In this document: positions 54,705 through 62,900 of the stretch, piece after piece
How the letters are laid out: each line of letters starts with the position of its first letter
Position numbering within the stretch: the stretch's first letter is position 1
From: Shewanella denitrificans OS217
GTDB taxonomy: Bacteria; Pseudomonadota; Gammaproteobacteria; Enterobacterales; Shewanellaceae
Assembly (NCBI RefSeq): GCF_000013765.1
Contig: NC_007954.1
Span: forward strand, 3,906,001 to 3,970,000
DNA: 64,000 bases
Direction of reading: 5' to 3'
Notes under the pieces: generated by a model
Told to the model about the DNA's origin: nothing
Seen by the model: only the letters and a program-made list of their open reading frames with translations
Database searches by the model: none
Translations under genes and position numbers: made by a program

Positions 54705-55211
54705 TCAATTACGGCTGCCTAGCCCTTTCTCCTCACGCAAAAAATACATTTCGGTATTGTCGTCATCCAGCGATGTGATTGAAAATGCTAACAGCCCATG
54801 TTCGATTGAGTAAAAAAACTGAAACTTTATATATTTGTTAATTTTTGAGTTGATTAAATAAGTCTGCTCAGATTTACCGAGTAGTTTTAGTTCCACCTCT
54901 TTCTTAACAGCAAACTCTCTGCCATCTATCGTCCAATTACCCCCAACTTTCAAAGGGCCAATAGGAACCGCAAAGTTAAACAGACCATCTTTAACACAGA
55001 AGTATTTTCCTTCTGATTTACATAAAACTAAGCTTCTATATTCATTTGTAGGATCCAGTGTGTATGAATCTTTTAAGTTGAAATAAAAATAACTTGGTTT
55101 ACCTTCACTTTCTGCATCAAATGCATAGTTATCATAGTGGTAGTTACTAGCAAGTGCGTTAGAGGCCATAAGCAAACTCATCAACCATAAGACTGCAATT
55201 GATTTTTTCAT
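54705..55211 (-). CDS. secreted protein of unknown function
   Basis: A 168-residue protein with a Sec signal (AVLWLMSLLMASNALA). The mature part is beta-rich with many Tyr/Phe (NYHYDNYAFDAESEG, FNLKDSYTLDP) and a single Cys pair (LCKSEGKYFC). No family is recognised. AT-rich. Its ATG lies 2 nt after the stop of the truncated metallopeptidase fragment upstream, so the two were probably one operon before the IS insertion removed the promoter side. Confidence 0.7.
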   Translation of the reverse strand: MKKSIAVLWLMSLLMASNALASNYHYDNYAFDAESEGKPSYFYFNLKDSYTLDPTNEYRSLVLCKSEGKYFCVKDGLFNFAVPIGPLKVGGNWTIDGREFAVKKEVELKLLGKSEQTYLINSKINKYIKFQFFYSIEHGLLAFSITSLDDDNTEMYFLREEKGLGSRN

Positions 55212-55213
55212 TT

Positions 55214-55421
55214 TTAATCTATCCCTTTTGCAAACTTAATATCTTTCTTATTAACATCTGTTCCTGATAGCCTTCTGGGATAGTGTTTCTTTGCAAATGA
55301 ATTAGCAAATCGCTCTTTTTTATCCGCATCCCATATGTTGCTATATTGCCTACCAACGACATGACCAAACTCGTGCAATCCAACAAACAAAAGCCCTGTA
55401 TCTCCCCCTCTTATAACAGAC
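55214..55421 (-). pseudogene. metallopeptidase-like gene fragment cut by the IS10-like element
   Basis: The chromosomal part encodes about 68 residues: VIRGGDTGLLFVGLHEFGHV, VGRQYSNIWDADKKERFANS and FAKKHYPRRLSG. HEFGH is a zinc-protease motif. The frame continues for 16 codons into the left end of the element (to 55468), which provides an artificial start. The missing N-terminal part is not found on the other side of the element, so an adjacent deletion is likely. Confidence 0.7.
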
Positions 55422-55461
55422 CTAGGGAATCCCCTGATAATTGCTTTTATTTTCAATTTAG

Positions 55462-55490
55462 TAGACACGCATGGTGCTATCTGATCTAAT
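55462..55490 (+). promoter_or_regulatory. pIN-like transposase promoter with Dam site
   Basis: TAGACA (55462-55467), a 17-bp spacer and TCTAAT (55485-55490). A GATC (55483-55486) overlaps the -10 box, as in IS10 pIN, where Dam methylation represses transcription. The predicted start near 55498 gives a leader of about 26 nt. Confidence 0.7.
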
Positions 55491-55530
55491 CAATTTCGCC
55501 AAAAACCTACTAGATCTAACACCATGCGTG
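55466..55530 (-). ncRNA. RNA-OUT-like antisense RNA of the IS10-like element
   Basis: CACGCATGGTG (55466-55476) and CACCATGCGTG (55520-55530) form an 11-bp perfect stem; weaker pairing (GATCTAA/TTAGATC) continues inward. The minus-strand loop carries TTTTTGGCGAAAT, the same core as the loop of IS10 RNA-OUT. The right arm contains the transposase ATG (55524-55526). By analogy the antisense RNA blocks transposase translation, and read-through transcripts from outside hide the start codon in the same stem. Confidence 0.72.
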
Positions 55531-56726
55531 ATATCCATATCTTACACGATTTAATCAAAAAACAATGCCCTCAAATACACCAAAAACGACTTAATTCTCT
55601 GATGGTTGCCACTGAGTCACTCCTCGATGGTAATCAACTATCACTTACTCAGCTTGGTCGTAATATTACGGGCTCCGTGGCAGCTAAACACAACATTAAA
55701 CGTATTGACCGACTCTTAGGTAATTATCACTTAGCTCAAGATAAAATAACAATATATCAGTGGCATGCTCGCTATCTTTGTGGCGCAAACCCTATGCCTA
55801 TTATTCTCGTCGATTGGTCTGATGTCCGTGAACAGCTTCGAATAATGACGCTACGCGCATCCATCAGCGTTCAAGGTCGCTCTGTGACTCTGTATGAACG
55901 GACTTTCTTGTTTGAGGACTACAACGCACCTCGCAGCCATAATGCTTTTCTCGCTGAACTTGCCAACGTTTTACCTCAAGGTTGTTGTCCTCTGATTGTC
56001 ACCGATGCAGGCTATCGCAATACCTGGTTTAGGGAAGTTGAGCGCTATGGCTGGTTCTGGCTTGGCAGAGTGCGAGGCGATGTAAGCTTTATGCACCACG
56101 GGCAAACCACTTGGCATTCAAATAAATCACTCTACTCAAAAGCAAACTCAACCGCTAAATACATAGGTAATGTTCAGCTTGCACGTAAATCACCGCTAAG
56201 CTGCCATTTACATCTATTTAAGGCTAAGTCCAAATTACGTAAAGATAAGCGCTCTTCAAAAACGGGCCGAAACCACACCGCACAAAAGAGTTATCGCTTA
56301 GGCAGTAAGGAGCCGTGGCTGCTGGCGACCAACTTACCGCCTGAATACTTCAATCCAGCAAAAGTGGTTGAGCTATATGCTAAACGCATGCAAATTGAAG
56401 AAACCTTTCGGGATTTAAAAAGCCCACAATATGGCATGGGATTGAGGCAAAGTCGCAGTCGGTGTCCAAAGCGATATGATGTATTGTTGCTTATCGCTAT
56501 GCTGGCAGAAATACTGTTGTGGTGTATAGGCATAGCCGCGAGGCATCTTGGCTGGCAGAAGGATTTCCAAGCTAACAGCATCAAATATCGCGCTGTATTA
56601 TCCGTTGTAAGATTAGGAAAAGAAGTGCGGCGAAGGCCAAAATACACACTAAAAGCATCGATAATTTACTGGGCATTAAACGAATATATCAAACTGGTTC
56701 ATACCGCTGGCAGACCTAAATTATGA
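55524..56726 (+). CDS. IS4-family transposase (IS10 group)
   Basis: A 400-residue DDE transposase closely resembling IS10 transposase: LTQLGRNITGSVAAKHNIKR, IDRLLGNYHLAQDKITIYQW, Asp in PIILVDWSDVRE, Asp in PLIVTDAGYRNTWF and the YREK-type block AKRMQIEETFRDLKSPQYG with the catalytic Glu. Full length and intact. The ATG sits inside the antisense stem; there is no strong Shine-Dalgarno, which fits the very low expression of this group. Confidence 0.95.
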   Translation: MRDIHILHDLIKKQCPQIHQKRLNSLMVATESLLDGNQLSLTQLGRNITGSVAAKHNIKRIDRLLGNYHLAQDKITIYQWHARYLCGANPMPIILVDWSDVREQLRIMTLRASISVQGRSVTLYERTFLFEDYNAPRSHNAFLAELANVLPQGCCPLIVTDAGYRNTWFREVERYGWFWLGRVRGDVSFMHHGQTTWHSNKSLYSKANSTAKYIGNVQLARKSPLSCHLHLFKAKSKLRKDKRSSKTGRNHTAQKSYRLGSKEPWLLATNLPPEYFNPAKVVELYAKRMQIEETFRDLKSPQYGMGLRQSRSRCPKRYDVLLLIAMLAEILLWCIGIAARHLGWQKDFQANSIKYRAVLSVVRLGKEVRRRPKYTLKASIIYWALNEYIKLVHTAGRPKL

Positions 56727-56739
56727 GGGGATCCGCCAG

Positions 56740-57174
56740 CACTCATGGTTAATGGTTTGTAAAGTTATGAGGTATAATTTTGGCTGGGTTCTATATGTGT
56801 AACAAGCACCTAGAAAGACATCTAACCATCTTAACACATTGATTTATGGTGATATTATTATTTTACCAACTAACATTACACAGCATTTGTTAGGCCTGTC
56901 ATTTATTCTACGCAATGAAGGTGCTAGTTTTTTACTCTAATATAATGCACTCGCTCAGTGGCTGAATCACATGAGTGAATTAAACCAATATCGACCCTTT
57001 TGTTTGCCATTATTGCAGCTAAAGCACCCACTCTTGTGGTAACCATAGCCGATAGCCTCGTATATAGGTTCATCATGGTGCTCATGGATCACCTCTTAAG
57101 AGGAAATGTTATCTTTACATTCTACATGGCAGGTATCTTTCTACTAACTATGCTTTTAATATTTTCACTGCCCA
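56740..57174. other. right flank of the IS10-like element, no clear gene
   Basis: About 435 bp. A short open frame (56979-57200, no ATG at its beginning) encodes two hydrophobic stretches (YMAGIFLLTMLLIFSLP near the end). It may be the remnant of a membrane-protein gene, but it overlaps the next gene and has no RBS. No match to the missing half of the metallopeptidase was seen. Confidence 0.35.
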
Positions 57175-57429
57175 TTACCCCTCTGCTTCCAGCAACTTGA
57201 TTATCTTGTGGGCTTTTTCGAAATGATCCAGTTGGTGGGTTTGGATCCACCAAGTAGCGGCTTGCATTAATAGCTCAGAGTCATCATTTTTATTGGCAAA
57301 AAAGGCATAAAAAGACAGGCCGACATTATCGCCTTTTTGGGCAATTTTCTTATGACAAACTTGAATGGCTTTTTCTTTTAATCGTTTTGGTAATAACGGA
57401 GTTACTGACTGTTTAAGTAAAGCGGGCAT
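57175..57429 (-). CDS. small conserved cytoplasmic protein (DUF6500-like)
   Basis: An 84-residue protein: QVCHKKIAQKGDNVGLSFYA, FFANKNDDSELLMQAATWWI and HQLDHFEKAHKI. The pattern fits the DUF6500 family as I remember it; function unknown. The N-terminus is basic (LLPKRLKEKA). GGATCC-type purines precede the ATG weakly. It stands alone, about 180 bp after tldD on the same strand. Confidence 0.65.
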   Translation of the reverse strand: MPALLKQSVTPLLPKRLKEKAIQVCHKKIAQKGDNVGLSFYAFFANKNDDSELLMQAATWWIQTHQLDHFEKAHKIIKLLEAEG

Positions 57430-57606
57430 AGGGATCCTTGCTTATGCTATGAGTGAATATTTGCTTCTTGCTTCTGACATATAATGAACATATTACAAAA
57501 ATGCAGCTTAGGCGCTTTCCTATGCTGCACTTCAGTGTTCAAACAACATTAACCACACAATATACTGATTTAAAAAGATAAATGTGGCTGTTCTTCAATT
57601 GATAAT

Positions 57607-59055
57607 TTAGGCTGTACCGCCAACGGTGAGTCGGTCAACTTTGAGGCTCGGCTGACCAACCCCCACGGGAAGGCTTTGGCCGTCTTTACCGCACACGCCA
57701 ACGCCTTTGTCTAATTGAAGATCGTTACCCACCATAGAAATCAATCCCATGGCTTCTGGGCCATTACCAATTAAGGTGGCGCCCTTGATGGCTTGGGTGA
57801 TTTCGCCCTTTTCAATCAAGTAGGCTTCTGAGGCCGAGAACACAAATTTACCTGAAGTGATATCGACCTGACCACCACCAAAATTAGGTGCATAAATGCC
57901 TTTATCCACCGACTTAATCATTTCATCTAAGGTGGAAGTACCGGCGTTCATATAAGTGTTGGTCATACGCGGCATAGGCAGGTGGGCATAAGATTCACGG
58001 CGACCGTTTCCGGTTGGGGCAACGCCCATTAAGCGCGCATTTAACTTATCCTGCATATAGCCTTTAAGAATACCATCTTCAATTAAGACGTTCTTCTGAC
58101 TCGGTACACCTTCATCGTCTATGCTCAGGGAACCACGGCGATTTGGCATGGTGCCATCATCAATCACAGTGACCAAGTTTGACGCCACTTGCTGGCCAAT
58201 TTTTCCGCTAAAAGTACTGCTGCCCTTACGGTTAAAATCACCTTCAAGACCATGGCCTACGGCTTCGTGCAGTAACACCCCAGGCCAACCATTGCCTAAT
58301 ACCACAGGCATTTCACCTGCGGGGGCATCCACGGCATTAATGTTGACTTGAGCCTGGCGCACCGCATCCCTTGCAAATTCAAAACTTTGCGGCAAACCTG
58401 TGTCATCAGTGATGAAGAAAGAACTGTAATCATGACGACCACCGCCGCCGGCACTGCCGCGCTCGCGCTTGCCATTTTCTTCTAAAATAACGCTGCAATT
58501 GAAACGCACTAAGGGGCGAATATCCGCCGCCAAGGTGCCATCGCTGGCGGCAATAATGATTTCTTCATGCACGCCAGACAGGCTCACTACCACTTGGATA
58601 ATGCGGCTATCTAGGCTGCGAATATAAGCATCGGCTTGTTTTAATAGACCAATCTTAGTGACTTCATCCATGGCGGCAATAGGGTCTGCGCTGTCATACA
58701 AGGCATGTTGCTGCTGACGCTTAAACGCCTGCACTTTGTGAGTTTGTCCGGCAATGGCGATACCACGAGCCGCACTCGCCGCCGCTTCTAATGCCACTGG
58801 GGTAATTTCATCGGCATAGGCAAAGCCGGTTTTCTCGCCATTGATGGCGCGCACACCTACACCACGCTCGATATGGAAACTGCCTTCCTTGATAATGCCA
58901 TCTTCTAGCACCCAAGACTCATGGCGGCTACTCTGAAAATACAGATCCGAGTAATCGATTTGATGCTGATGTATGGTGTTCAAGTATGACGCTAACCCAT
59001 CTAAGGTTAATGCGCCTTTAAATAAACTCTGCTCAACTTGTGCTAAAAATGGCAT
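57607..59055 (-). CDS. tldD: TldD metalloprotease subunit
   Basis: A 482-residue protein. The zinc motif HEAVGHGLEGDFN (HExxxH) and the family blocks SRHESWVLEDGIIKEGSFHI and GVGVRAINGEKTGFAY are intact; the C-terminal part has GVCGKDGQSLPVGVGQP. TldD and TldE form a protease that digests unstructured peptides, matures microcin B17 and degrades CcdA in E. coli. TldE is not in the window. It is the last gene of yhdP-nit-tldD, 37 bp after the nitrilase-family gene. Confidence 0.95.
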   Translation of the reverse strand: MPFLAQVEQSLFKGALTLDGLASYLNTIHQHQIDYSDLYFQSSRHESWVLEDGIIKEGSFHIERGVGVRAINGEKTGFAYADEITPVALEAAASAARGIAIAGQTHKVQAFKRQQQHALYDSADPIAAMDEVTKIGLLKQADAYIRSLDSRIIQVVVSLSGVHEEIIIAASDGTLAADIRPLVRFNCSVILEENGKRERGSAGGGGRHDYSSFFITDDTGLPQSFEFARDAVRQAQVNINAVDAPAGEMPVVLGNGWPGVLLHEAVGHGLEGDFNRKGSSTFSGKIGQQVASNLVTVIDDGTMPNRRGSLSIDDEGVPSQKNVLIEDGILKGYMQDKLNARLMGVAPTGNGRRESYAHLPMPRMTNTYMNAGTSTLDEMIKSVDKGIYAPNFGGGQVDITSGKFVFSASEAYLIEKGEITQAIKGATLIGNGPEAMGLISMVGNDLQLDKGVGVCGKDGQSLPVGVGQPSLKVDRLTVGGTA

Positions 59056-59092
59056 AAAATCTCTTTGTTCTGTGTTGTGCTAATTAATGTCA

Positions 59093-59932
59093 TTAAGGTT
59101 TTTTGATAAGTGTTGGGGGCAAAAATCTATTGTGCCCCTGCACTGGCATTTGCTGCCGAATGCGCTCTAATAATAAAAAATCGGGTTTGGCCTGCACCCA
59201 ACCACAACCGCTTTCGAGCTGAGACACTATGCGCCCCCAAGGGTCGACTATCATGCTTTGCCCCCACGTCTCGCGGCTACCTTCATTATGCTGGCCCCAT
59301 TGACCTGCCCCTAATAAGTAACACTGGGTTTCAATGGCTCTGGCTTGTAACAAGGTTTGCCAGTGAGCTTCCCCTGTGACTTTGGTAAATGCCGATGGCA
59401 GGGCGATGAAATCGGCACCCGCTAAACGCAGTGCACGAAATAAGTCAGCGAAGCGCAGATCATAACAGATGGCGAGGCCAATTTTACCAAAAGGGGTATC
59501 GATAACGGTTAACCCCTCTCCTGGCGTAAAACTGTCACTCTCTCGATATTGTTTGGTATTGTCTGACACGTCCACATCAAACAGATGCAGCTTGTCGTAA
59601 TGACCTAAGGTTATTCCTTGATTATCAAAAAAGTAGCAACGGCTATGTACCTTAGCACCTTGAGCCTGCATAGGAATAGTGCCGGCGATTAAGTACACAT
59701 TATGCCGTTTAGCTAAGTCTGCAAGTGCCGCTTTAAGCTTGCTGTTGTCATCAGTGCCTGCATATTCAAGTTGCTGGCTCTCATGGCCGCCAAATAACAG
59801 ACTGCATTCTGGCAACACCACTAACTGAGCGTCATCAGCTTCTCTAGGTAACAGCGCCAGCTGACCATCAATAAAGTCAATGTTAGCACTGACATCGCGA
59901 CTACTTTGGCACTGCAATAAACTTATCTGCAT
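59093..59932 (-). CDS. carbon-nitrogen hydrolase (Nit1/Nit2-type amidase)
   Basis: A 279-residue enzyme with the nitrilase-fold triad: Glu in LVVLPECSLLFGG, Lys in LGHYDKLHLFDVDV and Cys in IGLAICYDLRFADLFRALRL. This type (NitR/Nit1-like) hydrolyses deaminated glutathione or omega-amides; the exact substrate cannot be read. It lies 9 bp after yhdP and before tldD, a conserved order. Confidence 0.91.
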   Translation of the reverse strand: MQISLLQCQSSRDVSANIDFIDGQLALLPREADDAQLVVLPECSLLFGGHESQQLEYAGTDDNSKLKAALADLAKRHNVYLIAGTIPMQAQGAKVHSRCYFFDNQGITLGHYDKLHLFDVDVSDNTKQYRESDSFTPGEGLTVIDTPFGKIGLAICYDLRFADLFRALRLAGADFIALPSAFTKVTGEAHWQTLLQARAIETQCYLLGAGQWGQHNEGSRETWGQSMIVDPWGRIVSQLESGCGWVQAKPDFLLLERIRQQMPVQGHNRFLPPTLIKKP

Positions 59933-59941
59933 CTTTAACCT

Positions 59942-62900
59942 CTATCTTGGCACTGGCTGGGTTTCAGGCTTTTCCACCAACGCGGGGACGTCCAACGATA
60001 CATCATCAGCGATTGGTTTAGCCGGGGTTGGCGCTTTAGTTTGACCCTGTGACAGGGTTGAGGCATCAACAGGCTCACCACTTTCAAGTGTCTCTTGGGT
60101 CTGTGCGCCCACTTTGGGGGCTAAAATCGCTTCGGGGATCTCAATTTCTTTATGCTTACGCTCCAACTCTTCGATGAGAGGCTCATCCATGGTGCCCGTC
60201 ACCCGAAAGCGAATTTCAGAAATAATCTCTATCATAGGTTCAAGCACCTTAGTTAGCGCAAACGCACCAACACCAAATGTCCAGGCACTGGTACTGAGTA
60301 ACACCACAGTCGGTACACTTGACGCTAACTGAGGCACGAAACGAATATCATAATTTAAGCTTTGGCTGCTTAAATCAGTATAGCCCCGCACCTTCATATC
60401 GCCTGCTATAGCATCCATTTCTGTGTTACGGGTCTTAAGCACACCTTTATCTATGGTGAGATCGCCCTTAAACTCGTTGAAATATAATCCTTGGCCAAAT
60501 ACATCCGAGAAATCAAAAGATAATTTGCGCAGCAAAGAATCTAAACTGAACAAGGAAAATATCCGCGCGCCTTTATCACTAATTTCAGATAAGTGCCCCT
60601 TACCCAGCTCAAACGCTAAAGCCCCATCCAGCGCTGACAACACAAACTCATGGGGGGCTGCCTGCCAGCTAAGATTGCCCTTAAGCTTCACAGGTGAATC
60701 CTTAACACCCGGTTCTATCAATAAAGATTCTGACAGGATATCAAACTTATCCGCTTGCAGATCGAGTTCAAACTCACTGCGCTCTTGCCCTGCAACTAAA
60801 GACCACAAACCTGTGGCGTTAAAAATCAAGCCAGGCTTAGTTAAGCCTATGTGGCTGAACTGATAACCTAACTCGTTATGGGCACCCTCGAGCTGCAATT
60901 GCCCTAATGGCATGCCATTGAAACTAAAGTCTGCGACATCTATCTTAAGTTTAGGCAAGTCGATTAAGGCTGTTTTGAATTCAACCTTAGGTAAAAGGAC
61001 TGTGCTAGAAGCCGCAATATCTGTGCTACTGGGTGCGGGTACTTCAACAGCCTGAGACGCTGGGTTTAAACCAAGAGTCACTGGATCCGAGTCTGCTTCA
61101 AGGGGATTTAACTCGAGCGGCAGCATTGGCGCGCTCGCTTCGATATGCTTCTCGGGCTTAAGTCCAAGCGCTTGTGTGCTCAAGGCAAGCTTTTCACCCT
61201 GTACTTCCAAGCCTTGTTGTTGCCAGTCGGGATAGAGGCTGATGTCACCAACAAACTCTTCTGAATCAACCTTAAACTGCCATTTGTCCGCTGAAGGCGA
61301 TGCACTAAATTCTGCAGCGTGAAGCCATAACCCGGGTAATTCGAATTGATTAACCTTGCCGCGAATTAATTGCAATGGGGGGAAAAACCCTGGCTCAGCC
61401 TCTTCGCCAGTGGGTTCAGTGCTCGCTAAGGTAAACTGTTCAATCACAGGCAACCAAGGGGCAAGCTGGGCCTGGTCTAAGGCAATTTGAATTTGCCCTT
61501 GCCCTTGCCCTTGCAGCGTATCTCCAAGCTTAAATGCTCGGCCTAGCATTACATCATAATGACTCAAGCCATTGCCGCTCTCTGGGGTTATTTCCCCCCT
61601 AAATTCGGCCAACTCGGCCAATTTTGCACTGAATGTGATCGACTGACTCTCACCGAATAACTCAAGGTTTAGTCCTAAAGGCACTTTTACAGGTTTATTG
61701 AATGGCGCCGGCAGGCTGATTTCTGTGCCCACTAAGTCACTATTAAGCTGTAATTGCAGCTGATAATTATCGGGTTCAAACACCATGCTCATGGCGCCAT
61801 CCCATTCAAATGAACCTTGATAATATTCGGACAGTGGATTGGCTGCCGCCTGTGGCAAACTTGCCATCACCACCTTGCCCTGCAGGTCCACCGCGAGCGC
61901 CAGCTTGTCGTCACGCTCCTCTGTGGCAAAGGAAAACACTAATCCCTGCCCGAGTAACTTGGCTTTCAGGCCTTTACCTAACAATTCTTGGTTAATAAAG
62001 CTCACCTCGCCGGTCAAATCAGTGAACTCAAGCTCAGGGCCAGTTAGCAACAAGTTATTCTTATTAAAGCTGATATTGCCCGCAATGCGTTCTTCTTCAC
62101 CCTCATAGAGTGGGATATTAAGATCAAGCCTCGCAGAAATAGCGCCCCTAACCTGCAGGCTATTGAGTGTTTCACCTACTGAGTCTTTCAGAGGGGATGC
62201 CTGCAACACTCGAGTAGCCGCAAGGGCCTGCGTATTAAGCTTGGCTTCTACTCGCAACAGGCTATTTTCGCCAAGTTCTGGAATATACACATGGGCACCA
62301 TCGATGGCCACATCTTGTAATTGGCCTTGTGTCACCCACAGATCCATGGCGGCATTTTCAAATAAGGCGTCCAGACGCAGCTCAGTAATGACCGGCCAGT
62401 CGGGCTCAAAACGATAAACCGCATTCTCTAGGGTAAAACCCGCCTGAAACACCCCGGAATTATCCTCATAAGGATAGTGACTTAAGGCGCCATGCCAAAC
62501 CACACTGGCATCAGGGATCTGCCCTTTAATGATGGCGCCATTAAGATACTCGACCAGTTCGGGACTCATGGCGGCTAAGGGAAAATAATCCCCAAGATGC
62601 TGTGCTTGCTTGACCTTAACCTTGGCCGCCAGACTCAGGTGCGTGTCTTGTGTAAGACTCACGCCAACTGCCCCCGCCAAGCTAATGTCTTGATTATCGA
62701 ATGCAAATCTAGGGATAGCTAAGCGCTGCTCGCTTAACTCATAGCGCGCACTCAAGGCCTCACCATGAAAAACTAATGGCGCCTCAAAACCTGTGCCAAA
62801 GTCCAGACTATAATCCTGTGCTGGCAAACTAAGATTAAGGCCATGATTGTCATAGCTTAACGCGGCGTCTATGGGGCTCATGCCCGGCATGCCCTCTGCT

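Larger units (their letters stand above)
55422..56739 (+). mobile_element. IS10-like element (IS4 family)
   Basis: The ends are 22-bp imperfect inverted repeats, 17 of 22 identical: left CTAGGGAATCCCCTGATAAT, right (reverse complement) CTGGCGGATCCCCTCATAAT. Length 1318 bp; IS10 is 1329 bp. The flanking 9-mers differ (ATAACAGAC and CACTCATGG), so there is no target duplication. The right (inner) end has a GATC and the left (outer) end has none, as in IS10. Confidence 0.87.

Noticed and set aside
56979..57200. Open frame with two hydrophobic stretches, starting TTG at 57000
   Set aside because: No RBS, no recognisable family, overlaps the 3' end of the small conserved gene. Kept only as a possible remnant in the flank description.
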